Shown: in pieces, positions 32,929 to 45,398 of the stretch
How the letters are laid out: each line of letters starts with the position of its first letter
How positions within the stretch are numbered: the first letter of the stretch is position 1
Origin: Rhizomys pruinosus
Taxonomy: Eukaryota; Chordata; Mammalia; Rodentia; Spalacidae
Assembly: GCA_009823505.1 (NCBI GenBank)
Contig: VZQC01013302.1
Location: 3,370,980 to 3,434,979 of the forward strand
Reading direction: 5' to 3'
DNA length: 64,000 nt
Notes under the pieces: generated by a model
The model's input: the letters and a program-made list of their open reading frames with translations, nothing else
What the model was told of the DNA's origin: nothing
Database searches by the model: none
Made by a program: the position numbers and the translations under genes

Positions 32929-33984
32929 GTAAATGGTGCTTTTTGTGTAAGTAGGAACTCAGGAACTCCCAAGTTTTTGTCCTTATCTGCGTGAATCCAT
33001 AATGACTAAATTTTTACCAAAAGACTGATTTCCTATGACAGTATTTTTGATAAACAGTTTGTATGCAGTCATCATTATTACCCATTCCATTTACATTTAA
33101 ACTCTTTCATTTGTAAGAATGCATACATTGCATTAAAATTCTGACAACATTGTGTACTGTAGCACATACTTGTAATCCCAGCCCTTGGGTTACAGTGAAT
33201 GTGAAAGGTCGCTGTTCAGCCCTGGCTTGGGCTGCATAGTTTTTTTAAAAAGTTCAATGTAAAGTGAAATTTTTTAAATCAGTATCTTTTGTTTGCAAAT
33301 CCTTTTACTAAAACCAGAACTATATTCCTCTAGAGAAAAGAGTTTGTTGGTCAGTGGTTTGTTGTCAAGTTTGAGTGGAGAAAATGTGAAGCTGATTACT
33401 TTGCACCATGTCGATGTTCTCACACATTGGATCTGTGTAGACTTGCAACAACATGATTCTGTCTTCTGGGTGGTTGTCACCCTGGGTAGTTCACATAACT
33501 CATGAAGTATGTTTTATAACAGTGTGGGGCAGTCCTCTTTTTCTACAGATGTCCAAAGAGAAAATAATTTAAGGAATATAGTCTCTACCACTACTATGTA
33601 ATTGTTTTATAGCAAGAAAGTACCTGTAGAGAGCATATAAATGAATCGTAACCTTACGTTTGAAATTCATATAGTGTTCATATGTTATGAGATATATTTA
33701 GTTTTTAAACATTTAAAAATAGGAAATTATTCATAGCTCACATATTCTGAAACCAGAATGTGGGACAGGTTGTGCTTGGCGACCTTAGTTAGCATCCTGC
33801 ATTTGGTCTTGATGAGTACTTGGAGATTCCTGGGACAACAGAGCATATAGTTTATTACATTGTTAAATAAATAAATATATAAAACATTTTCTTCAATTCT
33901 GAATATGATCATCTAGTGAAAGAGGCAAGCAAAACAACATGTTTGTAAGTATAAATGATGTTTATGACACAAAGAAAACATTAA

Positions 33985-34150
33985 TTTTGGGGGGATTGAT
34001 GTAAGATACCACCGGGTAGTTTAAACAACAAAAATTCATTGCCTCTTAGTTCTAGAATCTAGAAACCCAATATCAAGTTGTTGGAAGGATAGATCCATTC
34101 TTTGTCAAGTTTATAAAGAGTAATCTGTTCCAATCTTCCCTTGATGCCCT
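33985..34150 (-). mobile_element. MLT1-type MaLR LTR, antisense, first half
   Basis: 'GTAGTTTAAACAACAAAAATTC' and 'CTTAGTTCTAGAATCTAGAA' are the complement of the MLT1 3' part. The LTR continues at 36009 after a large insertion. Confidence 0.65.
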
Positions 34151-34380
34151 ATGAATGGCTGTTGTTGTGGTTAGTGCTTCATGTCAACTTGACAGGATCT
34201 GGACTCACCTAGGAGACATGCCTCCAGAAACTCCTCTGAGGAATCATTTAGCTTCTGTGCATGCCCGTGAGGATTGTGTTGATTAGGTTAACTGACCTGG
34301 GTAGACTCACACAGAGAGCATGCATCATCATCCCTTGGGCTTGGGTCTTTGCAGGAGTCCAGCTCCAGCAGGTTCAGGTC

Positions 34381-35810
34381 CTGAGATGGGTGGTCACAAA
34401 GGCAGTGAAGAAATCAATCAAATAAGACACAAGAATCTCTTTCTTTTCATGATCTGAGGGTTACAGAGAGCATCTATCTTCTCTGCTCTTGTGCAGAGGG
34501 CCTTTCTGCTTTGCCATTCTGCCGATTTTCTGTTTCTGTTCTCTTTACTTTCTTCTGTGCAGAGTGCTTTGTGGTTTGCTACTCTACTTTCTCTTTTTCT
34601 ATTCTCCCCCTCAGACCTCGATGTCTATTTTTATGTACCCTAAGACTAATGCAAGTTATGCAAGCCTAAGCTAATAATGAAAAAAATAGCCCAACTTCCC
34701 CATAAATGTTTTTCAGAAAATTCACACCTGAAATCATTCTTATCATCAAAAACAGTAAAACAATCAATGATGATACAACCATTTAGTTGAGACATCAAAG
34801 AAAGTAAAACAATAATGGTACAGCCACTTGGATAAGCAATTTAGCAATTTTTCAGCAAAGCAGAGTTAGTATTAACTTTTAACTCTAAGAACTTCATTGT
34901 TTATGCCTTGTGGTTACATAGGTGCTAGACAGTGTAAAAAGTGAGCTTTAAAATTTTAACAATAGGGACTGGAGAGATGGTTCAGCGGTGAAGAGCACTG
35001 ACTGCTCTTGCAGAGGACCTGGGTTTTCATCCCCAGCACCCACATGGTGGCTAAGAACTGTCTTTAACTCCAGTTCCAGGGGAATCTGATACCCTCTTCT
35101 GACCTCCATGGCATTGCATGACATGCATGCACAAACTTACATGCAGACAGTACATTCATACACATAAAAAAAAGGTAAAAAAAAAAAAAAACCTTTAACA
35201 ATAGAAAGCTTTATTTTTCTTACTTTAGTTCCTTGTTCTCTCAGCCTGTAAGCCATTTCATGGCTGGTGTAGCTTTGATTCAGATCTTGTTTTTATTCAG
35301 TTCATTGTTTGCCTCAGTTTCTCTCTATGCACCTCCTGCCGAGGTGATTTTCTAAAGACCACTAAGCTTTGAGTCGGATCACTAGAATCTGAGACCTCAC
35401 TGGACTTAGTTTCACTTTGCCCTACAATCCTCTTTTTAGTTTAAACCAGACCATGAAATCAAAATTCCTTTCTTTACTTAGGCAATCTGTGCATGATAGA
35501 GTTTCTGTAGAATTCTTAATTGCTACTGTATCATACTTTTAAGCTATGTACACACATCATTATTTTTCACAAAGGACTCATTTCTAGAAAAGACAAAATT
35601 GTTCTTGAAGCAGAAGCAGGTACTCTAATTGCTAGAAAGCCAAAAGTTAAGCAGGTGAGAAAAGCAAGGATTAATATGATAAAAGGAATTATCAAAAACC
35701 AAGGTCAGCTGGAAAGCAGACTTCAACCAGATGAGTCAAGTCACTGGAACTTTGTCAAGCAGTGAACCCTTCACCAATGGCTCCTCCAAGTCTTGGACTG
35801 TGTAGAACAG
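34381..35810 (+). mobile_element. Unclassified insertion, ERV/LTR-like
   Basis: Sits inside the LTR-like repeat. It includes a duplicated motif (CTTGTGCAGAGGGCCTTTCTG / CTTCTGTGCAGAGTGCTTTG, about 34480-34580) and T-rich stretches. It contains a B2. The 81-codon frame at 35520-35765 is lysine-rich with no recognised domain. Boundaries are approximate. Confidence 0.4.
34966..35193 (+). mobile_element. B2 SINE, older form
   Basis: Flanked by TTTAACAATAG (34955-34965 and 35194-35204). Single 'AACTCCAGTTCCAGGGG' block. Confidence 0.94.
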
Positions 35811-36008
35811 AGAGAGAGCTAGCTCAGCATAAGCATAAGCATTCATCATTCTCTGATTCTTGAGTGGATGTAGCATGACAGGCTGGTGTCATGACTCCTC
35901 CACCACAGTGGCCTGTAACTTCCAACTGTGAGACAGAATAAGCCCTTTCTCCCTTAAGTTGCTTTTGTTGGGTATTTTATTGCAGCAACACAAAAAGTAG
36001 CTAAGACA

Positions 36009-36245
36009 TGGTTTTCTATTTATCTCTTCACGTCGCTTTCTTTATGGATCTGTAATCTGATTTCCCCTTCTTTTGAGCATGGTAGTCATACACAGGTTAA
36101 AGTCCACAGCGACGACCTCATTTTCATTTGAACATCTTGGCAAAAAATTCTATCTTCAAACAAGATCACCATTAGAGACACTTTATCATATGCATTTGGG
36201 GGGGTGGGGCACCATTCAATCCACAGTCCATAAACAGAAGCAACA
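36009..36245 (-). mobile_element. MLT1-type MaLR LTR, antisense, second half
   Basis: 'GGATCTGTAATCTGATTTCC', 'GACCTCATTTTCATTTGAAC', 'ATGCATTTGGGGGGGTGG' and 'CACCATTCAATCCACAGTCC' continue the LTR broken at 34150. Confidence 0.7.
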
Positions 36246-37199
36246 AGGAAGCCCTTGTTTTTTAATCTGAGATATTTGAAGTCCTCACCTAGGTAAAGGC
36301 ATTTTAGCTGACACTTCAATGTCTAGAAGTTGGCCAGAGAGAGCTAGAGTAGAGCATTTCCAGGTATTGGGAAGAGTGTGTGCTCAGAGTTGGAGAAGGG
36401 AAATCCCTTAATAACCTGAGGAATAGAAAAACAGTTTAGTATGAGTGGAGACTATTCATTGCTAGGTAAATGGAAGTAGTCAGGACTTGGATCACAATGT
36501 GTTTTGTGGTGCTAGTTAAGGGATTTGACTTCTGTTCAGTGAGTGATGAGATGTCATCAAAAGATTTTTTAAGCAAAGGAGTTCATGTCCTGATTTTTAT
36601 TTTACAAATATAACTTCAGCATAGAGAAGGAATCAGAGGAGATCAAGAAAGTAAGGAGATATGGCAGGTAGAAATTGTGGACATCAGGAGAGAGATGCTT
36701 GTGGCAGTGGTGGAGGAAAATGGATGGCTTGGACATGTATTTTAGAGAAAGAAGTTTTTAGACCTAAAATATGAAGTGGAGCCACGTGCTTTTTACAGAA
36801 ATTGGGGTAATTACAGGAATTTTCAGTTCCCTTTGGCCAGAGTTAGTGTGAAATTCCTAGAAGGGATCATGATGATCATTGAATATCTTTTAGGCATCCC
36901 AAGGGATCTAGAGTCTAGGATTCTGTGTTGTTGGCATGTGAGCTTGGCAGTCTGCATGTGTGTATGTGTGCATGGCCTTCATGTGTAGCCACATGAGGGG
37001 AGATTTCGGTTAGACAGACAGTTAGACCAATGACCTCTGATAATTTCTGTCTTTGTTGAGACTCATTCTACATCCTCTGGATCGACTCAAGTGGTCGTTG
37101 TGCCAATAGATCTTAGTTGAGGCTCTTTACACTGTCATGATTAGTTAAATCACTAGCTACTCACCAAATTTACTTATGTAGCTTTAAAAAAGTGCATTT

Positions 37200-37288
37200 G
37201 TCCAGCCATATATACATATATACACATATATACATACATACATATACATATACATGTACATATACATATATTACGGTGTGTGTGTGTG

Positions 37289-37328
<40 letters not shown>
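37200..37328. repeat. Compound (TA/CATA)n-(GT)n microsatellite
   Basis: ATATACATATATACAC-type words to 37270, then GTGTGTGT with one GC interruption up to 37327. Confidence 0.95.
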
Positions 37329-37329
<1 letters not shown>

Positions 37330-38744
37330 GTAGGAATAGGGATCTGAGCATCCACATTTTTACAAGAAATGTTTCTCAGCTGCTTTTCATGTGTGGCTAA
37401 TAATAATAGTCATGGCTGATCATCTCAGTCTAACCTAACTGGGCCTATCCCAGCATCACAGGGCAAAAGATTCTTTCCTGAGAGAGCCTTTCACATGACA
37501 AAGTGTTAAAATTATGGGTTGAATAAATGAATTCTCTTTAGTGACCAAATGAAAAAATAAAGTCAATGGGGAGTACAGAGAAATGATCTCTCATACTTTC
37601 ATATGTCCTCACCCTGGAAATTGAGAACAGCCTCACCAAGCCATTAATGACTGAGTCATTAAGATATATTGCAATTGCAGTTTTGTTTCCCTCAGTCTGT
37701 GTTTTGGAATCTGTTTGCTGTGAGGCTTTCATCATAGCTTCCTAGAAATAGAACAAAAGCTCTTTCACACGCGATGCTGTGTCCTGACTATCCATAGAGC
37801 CAGTGACAGACCTGTCAAAGCTGTGACTTCCTCTAGCACAGTAGGAAGCTGATATTCATTAGTAGATGTCCACCAGTGTTATGAGTTATGATTTCATCAG
37901 AGTTTTTCATTTCTACTAGTGAATAGGGTCATCATTCCTCATACTTCAAAGATGTAATATCTTTCTGAAAACTGTTAATTGTGAAAATTTCTTTCATGAG
38001 ATTTTCTGTGTGTGATGTTCATGATTAAGTTCAGTAAGGACATTTTTTTTTTCCTTCCACCAATCTTTTGTTTTGAAAAAGTTCAAAAGCAACACAAAGC
38101 TTAAGGGAATAATATGGTGAACATATGTATGCCTTTCACCTACAGTTGCAAATAATTTGTTAAATTATTTTTTGCTTTTAAAAATCCATGTTATGTAAAG
38201 CAATTTTGATATAGATAAAAACATGATTTTTCTAAGGAGATTGTCTCAGTTTCCAAGATTAAATAAGATGAAGTATAAATTCCAATTGGAAAAAATAATA
38301 AATGTCTGTGCTTTGTGCCAATACAGAGCTTTTATCAAGAATAACCACAAATACTATAGTATTTTTGGTCCAGAAAATATGAAGGTCATTTTAGATTAAC
38401 CCATACTTAGCTTGTTGAATTTCCCAACTAACTTCTAAAAGGCACAGCGTAGATTTCATGTGAGCCATTTCAAGTTGGTTAATCCTAGTTTTATAGAGTG
38501 AATTTGAGAAACTATCACTGGCAATCACATGACTTAAAATCAGGTGTTTAACTGATAATGTTGTCCAAGAGACCACTAGGATGCCCAGAACAAATCATAA
38601 GTAGGAGACCTAAGTCAACTATGGCTGTGGTGGAGAGCTTCTAATTTTTTTTTTTCTCATAATGTCCTTTGCCTGAGTTTTTGACAGAAGAAAACATTTG
38701 ACAGTGTTACACATAATCATTCTTTTCTTTATAAATAACCTTTG

Positions 38745-38917
38745 TCTTGCTGGGCGTGGTGGCACACGCCTTTAATCCTAGCATTTGGGAGGCAGAGGCA
38801 GGCGGATCTTTGTGAGTTCAAGGCCAGCCTGGTCTACAAAGTGAGTTCCAGGACAGCTGGGGCTACAGTGAGACACTGTCTCCAAAAACACACAAAAAAA
38901 AAAAAAAAAAAAAACCT
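38745..38917 (+). mobile_element. B1 SINE, sense
   Basis: GCTGGGCGTGGTGGCACACG ... GACACTGTCTCC plus a long A tail (38893-38914). Intact A and B boxes. Confidence 0.96.
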
Positions 38918-40431
38918 TTATCTCACCACAAAAGAGTGATGCCAACAGAATTCAGAGAGATCTCCTTCCTCATATAAATAATTTTAAGGAAATTCATACT
39001 ACCACCATCATTAAGTTTAACAAAAGTTTTTAACAAAAAGTTTTGCAACAAAACTTTTGGAGGAGCAATTTGGAGTAAATTGGGTAATATTTTCCCCTTT
39101 GATCCAGCCGTGAACAAATTCTACTTGTACTAGGCACATACACTTAAGACAAACATATTTAAAGGAAGTGTTTAATCAGAGAGTGTAACTCAATCCAGTT
39201 ACACTTCTACCATGCTCTACTGTGCCTTTCAAAGCTTATGCCTATAAAAACCTGTGAATAGGAAATAGGCATTGCTACTGCTCAGTTAACTGTTTATAAT
39301 GGAAAGTTTTAGAGTCTTCACAACAATCCACAAACTTTGAAGCAATTTATTTACTTGATACTTGCAATTTGTTTCTACTATTGAAGCTAAGCACAAGAAA
39401 TTCAAATGATTTCTTTCTGTATACTATTATATGGAGGGTTTAGCATAGTTCCTGGTATATATTTTATTTCTATTGAATGTCTAGTAAAGCAGAAAGTATA
39501 GTTTTGAATACTAACTCCATTGATTCTTTTTACCTGTTATTAAATTATTGTATCACATATATCAGAGAAAAATCTGGCTGAGCTGCTGTCAGTGAGGGAT
39601 AATGTCAAAGTTTTGAAGACATGTGGCCCTGATACTAACCTTGGAATCAAGAAGAACACTGGAATGATATTTAGGAAAAATGCAAAAGCTCAAGAAGCTG
39701 TACATTAAACACAGGGGCAAAAAGAAATCATCAGTGTGAAACGAGGATAGAAGTGTGTGCTTTTCCTTGAAATGGGAGTAATATCCAGATTGTACATGTA
39801 ACCTATCTGGAATTGTTCTCAGTATCATCTGGAAAGGATTACTGCAGTCACAAGACAAGTAATGAGCAAAACATACCAGATTACTTGGCAAGAGTTGCCA
39901 AGAGACAGCTTGCTTTCTGCTGACTGTGTTCTCAATACCTAGGACAAATTGCCATGTTCATTTGTGCTTGGACATGATTCTTCTCAAAATCATCTAATGA
40001 GCTGCTATTCTCATTTCAAGTCTCTCTTGGAGAAATTGCAATATAATAAAAATAACAACAGCTAACACTCTGCTGTCACCTGTAATACCTCAGTTAATGT
40101 CTAAAACACCAGAGGACATGGATGAGAAATCCCAAACTCAAAAAATTTCAGTCACTTGGCCAAGTTCTCAAAGCTTCCAAGTGGAAACTCTAGGGAGAAA
40201 TTCACATGCACCTGTCCTTGCTCTCAACCTGACATCATGGACCTTTTTACTATGCTTGTCAACCACATCATTCTCCATCTATTCAGCTGTATTTAAGACA
40301 TATTGAAGAACCTTTTTTCTGTCATCATTTGTCTACTCAAATTCAATTTTTCCTTATGATATGGCAGATCCTCTGGCAACAGTTGGGAGTATAGAATCTG
40401 GGTCCCAGAGAAAGATGATGTGGTCCTAGGA

Positions 40432-40465
40432 AAGTCTAGATTGTGGAAACTCACAATCTAGACTT
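40432..40465. repeat. Perfect 14-bp stem, 6-base loop hairpin
   Basis: AAGTCTAGATTGTG (40432-40445), loop GAAACT, CACAATCTAGACTT (40452-40465). No U-run after it, and not a tRNA or miRNA-length stem. Confidence 0.95.
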
Positions 40466-40840
40466 GACTATCTGCTTGCTAGCTATGAAATCTCAATTTC
40501 CTCTGTGAGACAAAGCTTTCTTATTTGTTGAGTGGCAATATTAATAGCATCCAACTCACAGGGCTATGGTGAAGGATGCATAAGGCCACGAAGATAGTGC
40601 TTAGCATAGCAGGTATTTAATAATGGGATCACATAGTAGATGATCACTAAAGGCAGGAAATGATGATTGCATTTTTTAAATAAGCAGATACAGCAATACA
40701 CAGAGTTCTACAAGGAGATTGACTCTTATTTAAATGCAATGTTCTCCTGACTTTTCTGCAGCCTAGTGTAGTGATTGTGTTTGGGAATTGGAGAATAATA
40801 CAATAGTAAAGATTAAGCTTATCTTAAGAAGTATTTCTTG

Positions 40841-41079
40841 GGGCTGGAGAGATGGCCTAGTGGTTAAGAGCACCGACCACTCTTACAGAGGACCCGGGTT
40901 CGATCCCCAGCACCCACATGGCGGCCGAGAACCATCTGAAACTCCAATTCCAGGAGAACTCCAGTTCCAGGGGAATCCGACACCCTCTTCTGACCTCCAC
41001 GGCATTGCACGACACGGGTGCACAAACCTGCATGCAGGCAGTACATTCATACACATACAGAAATAAATAAAATTAAAAA
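40841..41079 (+). mobile_element. B2 SINE, young subfamily, near consensus
   Basis: Exact 15-bp target duplication AAGAAGTATTTCTTG at 40826-40840 and 41080-41094. Clean A box, B box (GGGTTCGATCCC), the 17-bp duplication and AATAAATAAAATT tail. Among the best-preserved copies here. Confidence 0.97.
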
Positions 41080-41298
41080 AAGAAGTATTTCTTGAAGATG
41101 TACATTGGAAAATAAGGAGGCATTAGAATAGATAAAGGACTGGCTGGCAACTGCCTGACCAAAGGTGACATTTTACAAATAACTAGCACACAGAGTACTA
41201 GAAATTCACAGAAGATAAGTTATAGGGGATCAGGTTAGAGAGAAGTAAGGTAAAATGAACAGGTTATTCCACATGAAGTTTGAACTTAACTTTGTAAG

Positions 41299-41650
41299 TG
41301 ACTGCATTTGTTTGCTGTGGTTACCACAAAACCAAAATAAACCCTACTACAGATAGGGGGTGATTTAAGAACAGATATTTTCAGAATGCTGGAAGCTAGA
41401 AAACTGAGATCAATGTGTCAGAGGCTTGACTCGCAGCCACTTTAACTGGTAGTAGTCTGCCTTCCCCATGTTTTGGTTTAGCATTCATTCTGTACATGTT
41501 TCTGTCCAAAATTTATCTCCTATAAGACTATTAGTCATAATAAATTAGGGCCTATCTCGATTGACATAATTTTAACTGAATTATCACTTTGTTGAAAAGA
41601 CTGCATATTGATTTGTAGTATGTTGGTAAGTTTAGTCACTAGCTTAAGAA
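41299..41650 (-). mobile_element. MLT1-type MaLR LTR, antisense, interrupted by B1
   Basis: 'GTTTGCTGTGGTTACCACAA', 'AATGCTGGAAGCTAGAAAAC', 'AATAAATTAGGGCCTATCTC' and 'ATAATTTTAACTGAATTATC' follow MLT1 order in reverse complement. Related sequence resumes at 41822 after the B1. Confidence 0.75.
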
Positions 41651-41654
41651 CTGG

Positions 41655-41820
41655 GTCTTGCTTTTTTTTTTTTTTTGGTCTTTCTGAGACAGGGTCTCTC
41701 TGTAGCCCCAGCTGTCCTGGAACTTGCTCTACAGACCAGGCTGGCCTTGAACTCACAGAGATCCGCCTGCCTCTGCTTCCTAAGCGCTGGGACTAAAGGC
41801 GTGCACCAACATGCCTAGCT
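41655..41820 (-). mobile_element. B1 SINE, antisense
   Basis: T16, then TCTGAGACAGGGTCTCTCTG ... 'GGACTAAAGGCGTGCACCAAC'. Confidence 0.95.
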
Positions 41821-42287
41821 CCTGAATTACCACTTTGAAGACTATCTCCAAGAATAGTCATTAGCCATATTGGAGAAATGATGGAGGCTAAAGCCTCAAG
41901 GAGACCCCAACTGCTGGCAAAGGGGAGCAGGGCAGCTAGCCATAGTTGGGGAAATAGTGAAACGACAAAAAGAAACCTTTGTTTAAAAAAAGGTTGGAAA
42001 TAATGATGTGTGAATTTAAGGATTTTTCATGCAATTCTCAAATTTGATGCCATAAGAATGGATATCGTCCAAGGAGATTTTTTCCAGTGAGTAGAAAAGG
42101 ATAAAAAGATAAAACCCTTGAAGAAAGCAATATTAAAATGTTAGCAAATACAGGACTCAGCAAAGGAGAATGAAAAAGAAAAAAATAGGTGAGAAGTATA
42201 CCAACCCTTAGGGACTAGATAGAGAAAAACAACTTTTCTGGCATTAAAACACACATGTGTACCGAACATGGCTGTCTTGGTTTCTCT

Positions 42288-42745
42288 TCTACTGGACTGT
42301 CTTAGTTTTATTTTTGGTGCTGGGTCAACTACCCTGATAAAAATAACCGACATAGGAGAGGAAGGGTTTATTGGCTTTAGAAATCCGGCTTAAATCTCAT
42401 CACTGGGGGCAAGTCTAGGCAGGAACTTCAACAGCTAGTCACATTGTGTTCATGTTCAAGAAGAGAGAAGTGCATTCATCTTCGCTTGTTTATTTTCTTC
42501 CAGATGAGCTACCTTTCTCTTCTTACACAGTCCAGAAATACCTGACAAGGGAGTGGTGCTACTCTCTAAGTGGGCTAGGTTTTCCCACATTACCAACCCA
42601 ACCAAGAAAATCCCTCACAGGTATGCTTACGGGCCAACCCAACATAGATAATCCCTCATTGAGACTCTCTCCCCAGGTGATTCTAGGTTTGTGGCAGGGC
42701 AACAATATAATCATCGCAGGAACCAAGCTTCCATTTGGGCAAGTA
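42288..42745 (+). mobile_element. Unclassified rodent interspersed repeat
   Basis: Begins GGACTGTCTTAGTTTTA, then 'GAGAGGAAGGGTTTATTGGC' and the twice-used phrase AGATAATCCCTCA/GAAAATCCCTCACAGG. This looks like a known rodent LTR or transposon type, but I cannot name it. Confidence 0.5.
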
Positions 42746-43264
42746 TTCTCCTGGAAAACTTGAATTAATTCTAGGCAAGAATATATGGCAAGTATACAAA
42801 GTTCTCATTATTTCATAATGTAATCTTGATATTATTATTCCTTTCTCCTCTCTTTATTTCTATATTATCTAATTTTTGGAATGCTTAAGTAGTGCTGTGG
42901 CTTTAGGAAGTGGGCATTCTCTGAGGTGTATTATTTAAACGTGATATGTGGTCATAACTCCCATCAGGATGTTTGCTGAGGGGTCTAATTTCCATTGATC
43001 TCTACTGCTTTCTCTGTGCATCCTGTCTTCTCCATCTGACACTGATACTTTTTGATTTATCGATTTCATTCACTTATTTCTACATTGTTTTCTCAGTGTT
43101 AGAAAATTTAGCTGTTCTTCTACTCTATTATCACTTTAAGATTATTAAATGTATAAGTTGAGAGAACAAGCAGAGATAGAAAATTGAAGATGTCGTCCTT
43201 TTTGTCACTACTTAGCAGGTCTGGAGTCAGGCAACATCAGTGGAAGCCTGATTTGGACCCACAA

Positions 43265-43690
43265 GTAGTATAGCAAGTTGCGCTGGATAGCTTTAGTGTC
43301 AACTTGACACACCTGGGTTGAGGGAGCCTCAAATTGGGGAATTGGCTCCATTGGATTGGCCTGTGGCCACATCTGTGGAGTATTGTCTTGATGGTCGAGC
43401 AGTGTGGGAGGGCCCAGCCCACAATGAGTAGTGCCACCCTGGGCATGTTATTGTGTACAGTATAAGAGGGAAGGCTGAGCATGGGCCAAGAGAGCAAGCC
43501 AGTGAACAGCATTCCTCCATGGCCTGTGCTTCAGCTCCTGCCTCCAGGTTCCTGCCCTGAGTTCTTGCCTTGGGCTCCCTAAGTGATGAATTGTGACCCA
43601 GGAGATGTAAGCTGAATAAAACCTTTCCTCCCCAAGTTGGTGTCAGTCAGAGTGTTTTGTCACAGCAATGGAAGACAAACTAGGACACAA
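43265..43690 (+). mobile_element. LTR-like rodent repeat (GTCAACTTGAC family)
   Basis: TAGTGTCAACTTGACACACC ... 'GTATAAGAGGGAAGGCTGAG' (TATA-like) ... 'GAATAAAACCTTTCCTCCCC' ... 'CACAGCAATGGAAGACAAAC'. The best-preserved copy of this family in the window. Confidence 0.75.
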
Positions 43691-43789
43691 GTCTTGACTA
43701 ATCACCATCAAATGTAGAGATCAAAATTGGATAACTTTCAGATGGCCCCCAAAGTTTGGAAACATGAGAAAAGTTTTGGAGACAGGGAA

Positions 43790-44240
43790 ATCTGCACACT
43801 TTTTAAAATATATATTTTGTATAAGATTATCAAATCTAGACCCGTGTCCCCCACCCCACCAGAGCTCATGTATTCTGCCAAACATGCTTTTCATCTCTTT
43901 CTCAGTCTTTCTCAATATTCTCCATGTGGAAGTTGACTGTTTTGAGCAGAAGTTCACTGTTTTAGTCAGTTCATTGATGCAGTCTTTTCTGTTGTTGTTT
44001 TGTTGTTTCCAATATGCATCACTCCCAACTGCTTGGACAAAGGCTCAAGGGGCTGTGCACAAGAAATACTTACAACTAGGTAATTGGCACTAGCATCCAC
44101 AGATGAGGGATACCATTCATCGTTTGTTTTTCTGGGACTATGTTACTTCACTCAGCATGATGTCTTCTAGCTCCAGCCATTTTCCTGCAAAGCTCATGAT
44201 GTCATCTTTACTGCTGCATAGAACTCCATTGTATAGAAAA
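43790..44240 (-). mobile_element. L1 3' UTR and ORF2 end, antisense
   Basis: 43835-43900 has the C-rich tract (GTCCCCCACCCCACC) and 'CATGTATTCTGCCAAACATG'. 44085-44240 matches 8140-8300 ('GAGGGATACCATTCATC', 'GGGACTATGTTACTTCACTC'). Confidence 0.8.
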
Positions 44241-45157
44241 TCTGCACATTTTTGTGGGATGTAGAAAGAACTGGTAGATGATAAAGTTAAAATATATGTA
44301 GATTTTACAGCAGTTCAGACCTTTCATGTCTTAATTCTCTCATGGCATGCCTACAAGTTAATAGCATAATGAATATATCCTATCAGGTTAAGAGGTTGAA
44401 TAAGCCAAAAAATTGGTAAGAAAGTCTTTAAACAACTAGAAAAAGATTAGTAGTGATATTTTCCCATTTACAAAATAACTTTTATGTTTTTTTCTATCAA
44501 TACCTTTACTGGATACATACAATACACAAAGGAATATGATGGGGTTTTTGGCACCAGAACATCTTCCATGCCATTGAGGAGATCATAGACTATTTATTTG
44601 TTTAAATACAATGCTGAAAGCATTATCATGAGGCATTATATGCCTGTGGTCTAGCATCACAGAGTGAGTAATTACTTAGGAAGTTTAGAGGAAAATTTCC
44701 TTAGAGTACAACATTTGAATCCTGAGTCTCAAGTTAATTTTATGTTTCATTTTCACTATTTCTCTTCATGGAAGGGATAGCTAGGCTGAGAAAAATTAGA
44801 AGGCTTGCTTGCAAGTTTGAAATCTATCAAACAACAGAATCAGGACTTCAGCTTACCTGATTTCTTGTGACATCCTCTTCAGGTCTGTCTCACTGCATTA
44901 TGTACACTAGTGATGATGCAACTCATTCCAAAAACTGTCCATATTTTGGAATGCCATCTGTCCCCCCTTACCTCTCTTTTCTAACTCTCCTTTTTTGCAG
45001 TACTGAGAAGCAAACCCAAGGCCTCACATATAATAAACAAGCACTCCATCAGTGAGCTACGTCCTTAACCCTTGAAAGAAGTTTTTCCCCTCTTGCCTTG
45101 TGAAGTGGACTATAGAGCCATTGATATTCATGCCAGATAGATGATGCTTTTTTTAAA

Positions 45158-45398
45158 ATTTATTTTGTATGTGCATGAATGTACTGTCTGCATGCAGGTT
45201 TGTGCACCCATGTCGTGCAATGCCACGGAGGTCAGAAGAGGGTGTCAGATTCCCCTGGAACTGGAGTTAAAAGATGGTTCTCAGCCACCACGTGGGTGCT
45301 GGGGATCGAACCCGGGTCCTCTGCAAGAGCAGTTGGCTTACCCGGGTCCTCTGCAAGAGCAGTTGGCGCTCTTAACTGCTAGGCCATCTCTCTAGCCC
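45158..45398 (-). mobile_element. B2 SINE, older form, antisense, with 30-bp internal duplication
   Basis: CCCGGGTCCTCTGCAAGAGC at 45311 recurs at 45341 (30-bp period), doubling the complement of the B-box region. 'CTGGAACTGGAGTTAAAAG' shows the form without the 17-bp duplication. Confidence 0.95.

Larger units (their letters stand above)
34160..36008 (+). mobile_element. LTR-like repeat (GTCAACTTGAC family), split by a 1.4-kb insertion
   Basis: The left half (34160-34380) starts ATGTCAACTTGACAGG. The right half (about 35810-36008) carries AATAAGCCCTTTCTCCC and ends AGTAGCTAAGACA. Together they match the layout of 5868-6275 and 43265-43690. The whole is inserted inside an MLT1-type LTR. Confidence 0.65.
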
